Assembly: GCF_042434095.1 (NCBI RefSeq)
Contig: NZ_JBHLUE010000019.1
Coordinates: 1 to 64,000, forward strand
Origin: KBS50 sp042434095
Lineage (GTDB): Bacteria; Actinomycetota; Actinomycetes; Mycobacteriales; Micromonosporaceae
DNA: 64,000 bases
Direction: 5' to 3'
A model generated the notes under the pieces. That model was not told the origin of the DNA, did not search any database, and saw nothing but the letters and a program-made list of their open reading frames with translations. Made by a program: the position numbers and the translations under genes. This document shows positions 24,532-32,464 of this stretch, one piece after another (position 1 is the stretch's first letter; each line of letters begins with the position of its first letter).

Positions 24532-26553
24532 TCAACCGATGGCGTACGGGTCGTAGTCCAGGTCCTCGTCCGCATCGAGGCCGCGCTCGGCCATATAGGA
24601 CTCGGCGTCCCCCGTGCGGCCCTGGGCCAGCAGGCTCCGCACCACGACGATGGGCGCCTCCCAGTGGAAGTCGTCGCCGGCCGTGAGGGGCGCCGCCAGG
24701 GCCTCGGCGTCGACCGGACGGTCCATCTTGAGCGCCAGCCAGGCCCGGTGTAGGCGGTGCTCGACCGGTTCCTGCGCGCGGGCCGCGGTCAGGGCCGCGA
24801 CCGTCCGCTCGGCGCGTTCCCATCCCGCTGCCGGATCGCCGGCCACGCTCAGGGCTCGGCCGACGTGCACCGACATCTGCGCCGCCTCGTCGGAAGCCAG
24901 AGCGTCGGCTTCGATGAGCTGGTCGAGCCGGTCCAGCACGGGCTGCCACTGCTCGGACTGCGGGCCGATCCGGCCGATCGCCTTGCGCAGCAAGCGCGCC
25001 TCACCGGCCGTGTCGCCGCGTCGCCGGTGAATGTCGGCGGCTCGTTGCAGGTGGCCGGTGAGGTCCAGGTCGGGGACGCGGTCGGCGATCTCCTCGACCA
25101 GGGTCTCCCGCGGCAGCGCGGCGGGCAGCGCGGGCGCGTCGAGCAGTTCGGTGGCCAGCGCCGCCGCGTCGGAGCGCTGCTGGTAGTTGCGAACGTACAG
25201 CTGGAACAGCAGGTGCAGGGCGCGCAGTCGCTCCTGCGCCAGCCCGGCCCGGGCCAGGGCGCGGGCCGCTTCCTCGGCGGTCTCGGCCGCATCGCCCAGC
25301 AGGTCCGCGTTGCGCAGCAGGTACGCGAGGTCGAGCTGGGCCAGCGCCGCGCCGGCCGCGTCGCCCGCGGCGGTGCGTTCGGCGACGGTGTTGACGAGGC
25401 CGTCGATGCGGTCGTCGCGCTTCTTCGCGCGGATCGGCCGGCCGGCCAGGACGGTCAGCGGCAGTCGGTCCAGGAGCGGTTCGGCCGCCATGCACGCCTC
25501 GGTGCGCCGGCTCTGGTAGGTGTTGCCGTTGCGCGCGTCGAACTGCGCGGACAGCGCCCGGGTCCGCGCGGTCACGTCGGCCAGGACGGACCGTACGGTG
25601 GCGGGCGCCCTGGTGGTGCCGTCGTCGCCGCGTACCCGGACCGGACGGTCGCCGGCGCCGGTCTCGGCGAGGCGCCGCAGCACGAGCGCGGCGGCGGCGG
25701 TGAACTCCATGGCGGCGTACGGCGACGCCGGGCGGTCCAGCCACGGCAGGTGGCGTTCCACGATCGGCAGCGCGTGTTCCTCGTTGCCGGTCAGGCCGCA
25801 GAACTGCAGGTGCAGGGCGATGGAGGCCAGGTAGTGCCGGCCGTCGCGCAGCTGCCGGTAGGCGACGCGGTGCGCCTCGACCGCCTCGGCGGTGCGGCCG
25901 GTGTGCAGGTACGCCGGCAGCAGGTCCGACAGGATCGCCTTGGGTTGTTCGACGCAGCCGCCGCGGGTGTACGGCGCGCCCGCGCGGACCGCGTCCTCGT
26001 ACCGGCCGCGGGCGACGTGGTGCTGGACGAGGCTGGAGGGCACGCAGGCGGCGCAGTCGGACAGGCTGTCGCGTTTCGCGTCGACCATCCGGTCGAACCA
26101 GCGGTCGGCCTCGTCGAGGTCGCCCAGGTGGTGCGCCACGAGACCGCGGTGCTGGTAGACGGCGTGCAGGCTGTGGTTGCCCTGCCGGTACCGGCGTTCC
26201 ATGTCGTCCAGCAGGGCCACGGTGCGTTCCAGCGGCACGGCGGGGAACTGCGGCAACTCCCACACGATCCACTTGTACTTCCACAGCAGGTCGTGCTCGG
26301 ACCCGCCGGCGAACTCCGGGTGCCGGTCGAAGGTGGCCACGCACCAGGAGAACGCCATGAACGCCCGGGTGTAGTCGCCGCCCATGTGAAAGTCCCAGAT
26401 CGCGTTCATCCGCGCCCGGAACGCGAATTCGGTCGCCCCGGCCGCGTCGGCGTGCCGCATGACGGTGTCGAAGGCCGCGCTGCGCGCCGGACCCGGCGGG
26501 TGCCGGTACACCTCGGCCATCATGTCGCGCAGGTCGTTCTCCGACGTGCTCAT
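24532..26553 (-). CDS. TPR-type helical protein coupled to an HSP90-like ATPase
   Basis: The 673-residue protein begins MSTSENDLRDMMAEVYRHPPGP. It is almost wholly alpha-helical, with TPR-like pairs such as YQHRGLVAHHLGDLDEADRWFDRMV and AAYLHTGRTAEAVEAHRVAYRQL, and later ALAQLDLAYLLRNADLLGDAAETAEEAA. There is no enzymatic motif. Its ATG overlaps the stop of the HSP90-like gene (ATGA). The stoichiometric coupling suggests it is that chaperone's dedicated client adaptor or co-chaperone. Eukaryotic HSP90 co-chaperones are often TPR proteins, but here the typical C-terminal MEEVD anchor is absent, so any contact must be different. Confidence 0.8.
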   Translation of the reverse strand: MSTSENDLRDMMAEVYRHPPGPARSAAFDTVMRHADAAGATEFAFRARMNAIWDFHMGGDYTRAFMAFSWCVATFDRHPEFAGGSEHDLLWKYKWIVWELPQFPAVPLERTVALLDDMERRYRQGNHSLHAVYQHRGLVAHHLGDLDEADRWFDRMVDAKRDSLSDCAACVPSSLVQHHVARGRYEDAVRAGAPYTRGGCVEQPKAILSDLLPAYLHTGRTAEAVEAHRVAYRQLRDGRHYLASIALHLQFCGLTGNEEHALPIVERHLPWLDRPASPYAAMEFTAAAALVLRRLAETGAGDRPVRVRGDDGTTRAPATVRSVLADVTARTRALSAQFDARNGNTYQSRRTEACMAAEPLLDRLPLTVLAGRPIRAKKRDDRIDGLVNTVAERTAAGDAAGAALAQLDLAYLLRNADLLGDAAETAEEAARALARAGLAQERLRALHLLFQLYVRNYQQRSDAAALATELLDAPALPAALPRETLVEEIADRVPDLDLTGHLQRAADIHRRRGDTAGEARLLRKAIGRIGPQSEQWQPVLDRLDQLIEADALASDEAAQMSVHVGRALSVAGDPAAGWERAERTVAALTAARAQEPVEHRLHRAWLALKMDRPVDAEALAAPLTAGDDFHWEAPIVVVRSLLAQGRTGDAESYMAERGLDADEDLDYDPYAIG

Positions 26554-28343
26554 CGGCCGGCGCCCATCGCCCGGGACAGCAGGCCGAGCAGCGACTGGTT
26601 CATCGCGGCGGTCGCGGCCGGGGTGAGCGGCTGCCGGGCCAGCAGCAGGGCCTGGGTGAACAGCCCTTCGACCGCGTACCCGGCCAGTTCCTCGTCGCCG
26701 GTGCTCATCGCCTGGCGGGCCAGCGGGTTGCGGTGGTTGAAGACCAGCTGCGGCCGGTTGTCCTCGTGCCCGGCGATGAACGCGTCGAACACCGCCTCGA
26801 ACACGTCCGTCGACTGCTCCCGGCCGCGGCGCAGGTCCAACTGCAGCGCGGCGTCGCCGTCCAGCAGGTACAGGGCGGGCACGCTGGGTGGGTCGAAGCG
26901 TCGCACCACGACCCGTACGCCCTGCCGGTCGAGGATCCGCTGGGCGGTGGCGATGAACGGCTCGACGGCCGCGGCGGCGTCCGGTTCGAGGGTGTCCAGC
27001 CGCAGCGCCAGGTCCGCGGGGGTCAGCGGTTCGACGGCCACGTCCGGCAGCGCCTCGCCGAGCCGGCTGACGAGCTCGGCCTCGTACACGTACCCGGCGT
27101 TGACCAGGGGCACGTTCTGCGCCGCCGAGACCGAGGCCATCTGCCGGAACTCGTCGACCGACGCGCTGTAGCGCACCAGGCCGTAGCGTTCGGCGAACTC
27201 GGCCAGGGTGAGGGCGCCGACGTTGGTCTCGAACGGCCACCACTGGTACACCAGCCGCAGCGTCTCGTCGTCGTGCAGGGCCAGCGCCTTGACGCCGAGG
27301 TGGTGGATGCGCAGAAACTCGTGCAGCCGCCGCGGGTCGGAGGCGCCCAGCCCGGCCAGCCAGCCGCGCAACTGGTCGGCGAGGGTCTGCCGGACCTGCT
27401 CCAGGAGGCTGTCGTCGTACAGCGCCTCACGGCTCGCGGTCGGGCGCAGTTCGGTGGTGTCGACCACGCACCGGACGAAGAACGCCCACTCCGGCAGCAG
27501 CCCCTCGATGCCCTCGGACAGCAGCATCTGCTTGAGATAGACCCGGTGGGCGACCCGGACGGCCGGGTTCGACGGGGTGGGCAGCACGAAGGCGACGCCG
27601 CGCAGCCCGGCCTCCGGGGCGGCCAGTTCGATGACGTCCAGCGGGGTGAACCCGAACGCCTGCTGCGCGTACGCGGCCAGCCGGCCGGCCCGGGCGGACG
27701 CGGACTCGGCCCGGTTGGTGTCCCACGGCGCCGGCCCGCTGGTCAGGACGGTGTCACCGACCCGGACGGCGACCGGCAGCATCGAGCCGTACAGCGCGAC
27801 GAGTTCGGTGACGGTGCGCTCGCGGAGCCAGTGCTCCTCGCCCCGGCGCGGGACGAGCGTCACCGTGGTGCCCTGCGCGGCCCGGCCGTTGCCGTCGGCG
27901 GCGACGGTGGTCTCGTAGCTGCCGTCGGCGCGGCCGACCCATTCCACGGTCGGACCGTCGCCGGTCCGGGTCCGCACCCGGATCTCGTCGGCGACCAGGA
28001 AGCACGAGAGCAGGCCGATGCCGAACTGGCCGAGGAACTCGTGCCGGGCAAAACCCAGGTCGTCGCGCTTGGAGCTGCGGCCGATGGTGGCCAGCAGCTC
28101 GTGCACCTGCTCCTCGGTGAGTCCGATGCCGGTGTCGGTGATCCGCAACGTGCCGTCGCCGGTGCGTTCCGCGGGTTCGAACCAGATGTCGCCGGGCGCG
28201 TCGGGCTCGGCGAGCCGGCGGGCGGTGATCGCGTCGACGGCGTTCTGCAGCAGCTCCCGGACGTAGACCCGGGGTGTGGCATACAGGTGGTGGCTGAGCA
28301 GATCCACGATGCCGCGCAGATCCACCCGGAACGCATGCGTCAA
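26550..28343 (-). CDS. HSP90-family GHKL ATPase
   Basis: The 597-residue protein has the full GHKL ATP site: ELLQNAVDA (N box), ITDTGIGLT (G1) and GQFGIGLLS (G2), followed by a middle domain resembling HtpG (RVYLKQMLLSEGIEGLLPEWAFFVRCVVDTTELRPTASRE). It is shorter than HtpG (about 620-630) and has a diverged C-terminus. It starts with a TTG at 28343 (AGGAAG 5 nt upstream) that overlaps the stop of a small upstream ORF as TTGA. It is the core of a coupled small ORF/HSP90/TPR operon, and a role in protein quality control or immune signalling is inferred. Confidence 0.92.
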   Translation of the reverse strand: MTHAFRVDLRGIVDLLSHHLYATPRVYVRELLQNAVDAITARRLAEPDAPGDIWFEPAERTGDGTLRITDTGIGLTEEQVHELLATIGRSSKRDDLGFARHEFLGQFGIGLLSCFLVADEIRVRTRTGDGPTVEWVGRADGSYETTVAADGNGRAAQGTTVTLVPRRGEEHWLRERTVTELVALYGSMLPVAVRVGDTVLTSGPAPWDTNRAESASARAGRLAAYAQQAFGFTPLDVIELAAPEAGLRGVAFVLPTPSNPAVRVAHRVYLKQMLLSEGIEGLLPEWAFFVRCVVDTTELRPTASREALYDDSLLEQVRQTLADQLRGWLAGLGASDPRRLHEFLRIHHLGVKALALHDDETLRLVYQWWPFETNVGALTLAEFAERYGLVRYSASVDEFRQMASVSAAQNVPLVNAGYVYEAELVSRLGEALPDVAVEPLTPADLALRLDTLEPDAAAAVEPFIATAQRILDRQGVRVVVRRFDPPSVPALYLLDGDAALQLDLRRGREQSTDVFEAVFDAFIAGHEDNRPQLVFNHRNPLARQAMSTGDEELAGYAVEGLFTQALLLARQPLTPAATAAMNQSLLGLLSRAMGAGR

Positions 28344-28570
28344 CGAACTTCCTTCCCCCGTGATGAAGACGACCGCAGGCTAGCGGAGCCGCAGCCACCG
28401 CCGCTATCCGGTTCGTGGTCCGTCGAGCCGGCGAACGTCGCACCCGACCTGCGGCCCCAACCGCGGCGCGGCGCCCCGTCGGGTGCCGCCAGAACCACCG
28501 TCCGACTGGGGTCTGGCAGCGCCGGGGCGTCACAACGAAAACCGCGTTGAGCCTCGGCGACGGTGTGCAT
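28340..28570 (-). CDS. Small ORF coupled upstream of the HSP90-like gene
   Basis: The 76-residue frame begins MHTVAEAQRGFRCDAPALPDP at ATG 28570 (AAGGA 7 nt upstream) and ends SSSSRGKEVR, its TGA overlapping the TTG of the HSP90-like gene. The sequence is polar, rich in Gly, Ser and Arg, and shows no domain. It may be a leader peptide giving coupled translation to the weak TTG start, or a genuine small protein. The two overlaps (ORF-HSP90 and HSP90-TPR) argue for a real transcription unit. Confidence 0.5.
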   Translation of the reverse strand: MHTVAEAQRGFRCDAPALPDPSRTVVLAAPDGAPRRGWGRRSGATFAGSTDHEPDSGGGCGSASLRSSSSRGKEVR

Positions 28571-28596
28571 AGGGTGTCCTTCTTGATTGGTTTCCC

Positions 28597-28617
28597 CCAT
28601 CCCGGCGACCGGGATGG
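28597..28617. promoter_or_regulatory. 9-bp perfect hairpin in the HSP90 operon leader
   Basis: CCATCCCGG and CCGGGATGG (28597-28605, 28609-28617) flank a CGA loop, 27 bp upstream of the small ORF start. It could be a leader structure or an HrcA/HspR-type control site, but it does not match CIRCE. Confidence 0.5.
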
Positions 28618-28648
28618 CGACCAGGCCGCCCCGAGCGGCCGGAGGGGA

Positions 28649-28725
28649 CGTCCTCCAACACTCCCGCGCATGTTCGCGGATGCGATGGTTCCCGCCGTAG
28701 GCGAGGACGCCCGTGTTGGAGGACG
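28649..28725. repeat. 13-bp perfect inverted repeat, 51-bp spacer
   Basis: CGTCCTCCAACAC at 28649-28661 is repeated inverted at 28713-28725. It lies in the 448-bp non-coding stretch 28571-29018 between the HSP90 operon and the conjugative-element remnant. It could bound or regulate either. I see no tRNA or gene in the rest of this stretch except a small hairpin (AGACCC/GGGTCT) near 28967. Confidence 0.6.
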
Positions 28726-29018
28726 ACAACTCCCGAACCAGTCCACCACCTTGGTGTCACTGCCGTCGCAGCGTCGGACATTCCGGGACGACCCGTGACC
28801 GTGCCGGCACGCGTGTCGGGCGGTGGGGGCGTCCCCGTGGGGGTCCTTTTCGGGGTCCCGCGGCCCGTCCGCCTTCATGTGGACCCCACCTGCGCCTAAC
28901 CGCCGCTGACAGCCCAGCTCAGCGGCGGGTCGACCGTTACACCGGCGACCCAGAAGACCCATCAGGGTCTCCTCCCCGCGAGGGAGAAAAGGATTGTCGC
29001 TCACGCAGGAGAGATGCC

Positions 29019-29903
29019 ATGGCCAATACGACCGACCAGGTGCTACGGGTGCAGCATCAGCTCACCGAACGGGACTGGCGGCTGCTCGACTGGCTCTACG
29101 ACCACTCGGTGCTGACCAGCTTCCAGATCGCGCACGCCCTGTTTCCCAGCCGCAACTACGCCCAACGCCGACTCACCCAGCTGACCGGCCTGGGTCTGCT
29201 GGAGCGGTTCCGCCCCTTCCGCCTGCAGGGCGGCACCTACCCCTACCACTACGCGCTCGCGCACCTCGGCGAGCTCATCATCGCCGCCGCGCGCGGAGAC
29301 AACCCACCCCGCCGTACGGCGACCGCGGCCCGACTGCACCGCATCGCCACCAACCGCAACATCGAGCACCGGCTCGGCATCAACCAGTTCTTCACCGATC
29401 TGGCCGGTCACGAGCGGCTTCACCCCGGATCCCGGCTGCACCACTGGTGGCCCGACACGAGCCTGCGCAAGTTCTTCAGCCCACCCGGGACGACGGCCTA
29501 CGGCAGCGTGAACGCCGACGGCCTGGGTGTGTGGTCGGAGAACGACCGGACGGTGGCCTGGTACCTGGAGCACGACACCGGAACGGAAAGCCTGGGCGTA
29601 CTCGTCGACAAGCTCGCCAGCTACGGGCAACTCGCCTGGCGGGGCGGCCCCCGCTGGCCCGTGCTGTTCTGGCTGCACTCGACAGCCCGCGAGGCGAACC
29701 TGCACCGGCGTCTCATCGACGCGAAGCCCACCGTCCCCGTAGCCACCGCCGCCCGGGACCGGCTCGAGGGTCGCAGCCCCGCGGAGGCGGTATGGCACCT
29801 GCACCGGTCCCGCTGCGCCCTGCTGCGCCTCGCGGACCTGCCGATGCCGGGCCCGGTCGACCCCGCCGATTTTGCCCGTACCGGATCGGCGAGGCTGTCA
29901 TGA
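29019..29903 (+). CDS. Replication-relaxation family protein
   Basis: The 294-residue protein begins MANTTDQVLRVQHQLTERDWRLLDWLYDHSVLTSFQIAHALFPS, a winged-helix N-terminus characteristic of the actinomycete replication-relaxation family (Replic_Relax). That family is found on integrative and conjugative elements and plasmids. The central part (WPDTSLRKFFSPPGTTAYGSVNADGLGVW...AWYLEHDTGTESLGVL) has a nuclease-like D/ExK-style spacing. Most of the family helps initiate plasmid replication or relaxation. AGGAGA precedes ATG 29019. The stop overlaps a following small ORF as ATGA. Confidence 0.9.
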   Translation: MANTTDQVLRVQHQLTERDWRLLDWLYDHSVLTSFQIAHALFPSRNYAQRRLTQLTGLGLLERFRPFRLQGGTYPYHYALAHLGELIIAAARGDNPPRRTATAARLHRIATNRNIEHRLGINQFFTDLAGHERLHPGSRLHHWWPDTSLRKFFSPPGTTAYGSVNADGLGVWSENDRTVAWYLEHDTGTESLGVLVDKLASYGQLAWRGGPRWPVLFWLHSTAREANLHRRLIDAKPTVPVATAARDRLEGRSPAEAVWHLHRSRCALLRLADLPMPGPVDPADFARTGSARLS

Positions 29904-30031
29904 CCGGCGGTGTCAGGTCCTGTCAGGACGTCGTGACAGGTGGTGTCAGGTCCCGTCATGCCGCCGTGACAGGTGGTGTCAGGTCCGGTCAGCGTGTCAT
30001 GGCCGGCGGTGTCAGGTCCGGTCAGGGGCGA
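29900..30031 (+). repeat. Four 33-bp tandem direct repeats, iteron-like
   Basis: Units begin at 29900, 29933, 29966 and 29999. Each contains GGTGTCAGGTCC and a following GTCA core, with the first base pairs ATGAC/GTGAC. The repeat length is close to three helical turns, placing each copy on the same face of DNA, as in plasmid iterons or relaxase-binding sites. They lie within the overlap-bounded small ORF. Confidence 0.85.
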
Positions 30032-30142
30032 GAGCGCTGCTGTCAGATCCCGCATCGGCCGATCGAGGTGATCGAGGTGGTCGGCTCGCCTGCCACCAGT
30101 GCTGAGGCCGCCACCCGTGGGCGGCCCGGTGGCGCCCGGTGA
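29900..30142 (+). CDS. Small coupled ORF made largely of 33-bp repeats
   Basis: The 80-residue frame MTGGVRSCQDVVTGGVRSRHAAV... is coupled at both ends: ATGA overlap with the replication-relaxation gene and GTGA overlap with the DUF2637 gene. The first 45 residues are four copies of a 11-residue unit (TGGVRSxQxxV). The last part (IEVIEVVGSPATSAEAATRGRPGG) is unrelated. No homologous family is known to me. It may be a real protein, or a translated stretch whose DNA repeats are the functional part. Confidence 0.5.
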   Translation: MTGGVRSCQDVVTGGVRSRHAAVTGGVRSGQRVMAGGVRSGQGRERCCQIPHRPIEVIEVVGSPATSAEAATRGRPGGAR

Positions 30143-31086
30143 GCGCCACGGATCGGGCCATCACGGCGGCCGCCTGCACCACGGTCGTCGTCCTGGCCGG
30201 CGTCGCCGGTGCGATCTCCTATTCGCACATGGCCGAACTGGCGCGGCTGCACGGTGAAATTGGCTGGCGGGCCCACGCCTTTCCCATCTCGGTCGACGGG
30301 ATTGAGATCGTGGCGTCGCTGGTGCTGCTGGCTCACCACCGCGCCGACAGCCGAGCCGGCTGGCTCCCCTGGACCGCGTTGACGGCGGGCACGGGGGCGA
30401 GCCTCGCCGCGAACATCGCGATCGGCGCGTCTGATCCGATCGGCCGGCTGGTGGCCGGCTGGCCCGCGATAGCGCTCCTGCTCGCGATCAAGCTACTGGC
30501 CGGGCTGCTTGACGCGACGCCGATCGACGTCGCTCCTACCGCACCCTCCACCGGTACGGCTGACGGGCGGGCCACCACCAGCTCCGGTGGTCCCCCGGTC
30601 CCCGATCCCAATCCGGTGGTCCCGGTCCCCTCGGTCCCGGTCCCCCACCTCCCGGTCCCCGCGGTTCCGGTCCCGGCCATGCCGGTCCGAGCAGTTCCGG
30701 TCCCCGCCGTGCCGGGTGGGGCCCGCCATGGTCCCGCCCCGAGTCGCCGGTCTGGTCCCCGGCGGCCCGCGCCGGTCACCGGGCTGTCCCGGCCGGGCCG
30801 AAATGGCCGGGCAGAGGCATCGGTCCCCGATGGGGACGGGCCGCCCGGTGCCGAGGAACTCGTCGAGGCCGCCCGGGCTGTCCGGGACCAGCTGACCGCT
30901 GCCGGGGACCGGGTCAACCGACGGAACCTCGCCGCCGGCCTACGGGCTTCGGGTCACCGGATTCGCAATGACCGCCTGAGCCAGTTGCTTGTTCTGATCA
31001 GGGACGACACCGTAGCCGCGGCGGTCGATAGTCCGGCCCGGCGCTCCGCCATCCCGCCGCCGGCAGGAGGAGGTGGGGTCAATTGA
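30139..31086 (+). CDS. DUF2637 (Spd-like) membrane protein
   Basis: The 315-residue protein starts at a GTG overlapping the upstream stop (GTGA). The N-terminal half is a four-helix membrane domain (AITAAACTTVVVLAGVAGAISYSHM, GIEIVASLVLLAHH, then WTALTAGTGASLAANIAIG). This is the DUF2637 domain of actinomycete conjugative elements, related to Spd spread proteins. The middle is a Pro-Val repeat (VPVPxVP) of about 40 residues at 30593-30720. The C-terminal segment (AARAVRDQLTAAGDRVNRRNLAAGLRASGHRIRNDRL) is a HTH-like DNA-binding tail. Together with the replication-relaxation gene this marks an ICE or plasmid remnant. Confidence 0.88.
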   Translation: MSATDRAITAAACTTVVVLAGVAGAISYSHMAELARLHGEIGWRAHAFPISVDGIEIVASLVLLAHHRADSRAGWLPWTALTAGTGASLAANIAIGASDPIGRLVAGWPAIALLLAIKLLAGLLDATPIDVAPTAPSTGTADGRATTSSGGPPVPDPNPVVPVPSVPVPHLPVPAVPVPAMPVRAVPVPAVPGGARHGPAPSRRSGPRRPAPVTGLSRPGRNGRAEASVPDGDGPPGAEELVEAARAVRDQLTAAGDRVNRRNLAAGLRASGHRIRNDRLSQLLVLIRDDTVAAAVDSPARRSAIPPPAGGGGVN

Positions 31087-31260
31087 CCGGCTACAGGGGA
31101 GAAAACCTCGCCGCGGCCCGGATGCTGGCCCTGAGGCGATCACTGCTCAGCTGGCCGGGTGGCGAAGTTGACGAGCGGCGCCAGCCGCAACGCCAAGCCG
31201 GTCTGGTGGGCCTCGGCTCGACATTGACCTTACCGGGGGACCCGTGCGGTCACCGGTCAG

Positions 31261-31923
31261 GATCCCGGGTCCGGGCGCTCGGCCGGCCTGCGGCCGATCC
31301 AGGACGCCACCCGGGCGATGGCGATGTTCTCCTTCCCGGCGGCCGACCTCGACGTGGACCACCGCGACGTGGCGGCCCAGCAGCGCCTGCTGCGCGACCG
31401 GATGAAGGACATGGGCTGGCTGACCCCGCGCATCCTCGATCATCTCGACGACACCCCGGACTTCTACTTCGACCAGGTGGCTCAGGTGGTGATGGACCGC
31501 TGGTCGCACGGCCGGGTCGGGCTGCTCGGCGACGCGGCGTTCAGCTCGTCGCCGCTGTCCGGGCAGGGCACCGGGCTGGCCCTGGTCGGCGCGTACCTGC
31601 TGGCCGGCGAGCTGGCGGCGGCCGGGTGGGACCCGCGGGCCGGGTTCGCCGGCTACGAGCGACGGATGCGGCCGTTCGTGGAGGCCAACCAGGAGATCGG
31701 CCGGCTGCACGCCCGCATGCTCGACGCCGCCGAGCCCGACACCAGTCTGGGAGCCACGCCGGACGCCAGGCCGGGTCCGGAGCTCGACGGCGAGTGGCTC
31801 ACCGACCTGGTCGAGCGGGCGATCAACGGCGTCGAACTGCCCGACTACGCGGGCGTACCGGCCTCCGAGGCCCCGGCCGGGCCCTCATCACCTAATCGGG
31901 CAGGTCGTAGGCGCTCTCGTTGA
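31261..31923 (+). pseudogene. FAD-dependent monooxygenase, N-terminus missing
   Basis: From about 31261 the frame reads GSGRSAGLRPIQDATRAMAMFSFPAADLDVDHRDV, then VMDRWSHGRVGLLGDAAFSSSPLSG (the second FAD-binding GD motif) and GTGLALVGAYLLAGEL. This is the C-terminal third of a PHBH/TetX-type flavin monooxygenase. The FAD-binding Rossmann N-terminus (about 220 residues) is gone: upstream sequence belongs to the conjugative-element remnant and the frame meets a stop at 31225-31227. It may still be read from an internal ATG at 31318 but cannot bind FAD normally. It converges with the HxlR gene, overlapping by 32 bp. Confidence 0.85.
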
Positions 31924-32380
31924 CGGATCCGGGCACCGCGGCGCGTACCGATGTCGTCTCCGGGCCTACCCGTACACCGCGCGAGTTCCTGGGCAGCAGG
32001 TCGGGCAACTGGTGACCGCGCTGGTCCACAAGTACCGAACGATCCTCGCCGGCGGCGAATGCGTGGCGCTCGCCCCACTGCCGCAGGGCCACGACGACGG
32101 CGAAGAGGTCACGTCCGGCCGGGGTGAGCGCGTAGAGCTGCCGTTTTCCGGTCGGTGCCGTCCGCCGGTCGAGGATGCCGCGCTCGGTCAGCCGGCGCAG
32201 CCGATCGGTGAGGATGTTGCGGGCGATGCCGGTGCGTTGCTGGAAGTCGGTGAAGGCGCGCGCGCCGTCCATGGCGTCGCGGACGATGAGCAGGCTCCAT
32301 CGATCGCCGACGAGGTCCAGGGTGCGAGCGACCGGGCAGGTCGGGTCGGTCCAGGTCACGTCGTCGGAACGGATCTCCAT
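31892..32380 (-). CDS. HxlR-family transcriptional regulator
   Basis: The 162-residue protein has the HxlR core: CPVARTLDLVGDRWSLLIVRDAMDGARAFTDF, RTGIARNILTDRLRRLTERGIL and the wing KRQLYALTPAGRDL. It lacks the N-terminal redox Cys besides the Cys in the family CPV motif, which is usually DNA-binding-proximal. ATG 32380 is preceded at 4 nt by GGGAGG; a GTG one codon upstream is less well spaced. It is divergent from an MFS transporter, and the 84-bp space contains a large palindrome, so it probably represses the transporter. Confidence 0.9.
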   Translation of the reverse strand: MEIRSDDVTWTDPTCPVARTLDLVGDRWSLLIVRDAMDGARAFTDFQQRTGIARNILTDRLRRLTERGILDRRTAPTGKRQLYALTPAGRDLFAVVVALRQWGERHAFAAGEDRSVLVDQRGHQLPDLLPRNSRGVRVGPETTSVRAAVPGSVNESAYDLPD

Positions 32381-32400
32381 CACACCTCCCAGGAGTTGCT

Positions 32401-32441
32401 GATTGCAACCATTCTGCCGTACGGTCGGAATGGTTGCAATC
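32401..32441. promoter_or_regulatory. 14-bp inverted repeat operator between HxlR and MFS genes
   Basis: GATTGCAACCATTC (32401-32414) is repeated inverted at 32428-32441 with a 13-bp spacer that itself contains CCGTACGG. The palindrome covers the divergent promoter and is AT-rich relative to its surroundings; it is the expected HxlR binding site. Confidence 0.85.
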
Positions 32442-32464
32442 TGCTACTGATTTAGGGAGCCGGG

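Noticed and set aside
24757..27171. Long open frame of about 800 codons on the plus strand across the TPR/HSP90 genes
   Set aside because: It is antisense to well-supported genes and has the low-complexity Arg/Gly/Pro composition of a GC-rich shadow frame.
28340..28570. RiPP precursor reading of the small ORF before the HSP90-like gene
   Set aside because: No maturation enzyme or leader/core pattern is present; translational coupling is a better explanation.
29019..31086. Complete integrative conjugative element
   Set aside because: No integrase, excisionase, relaxase, FtsK-like transfer gene or att site is visible; only a remnant is supported.
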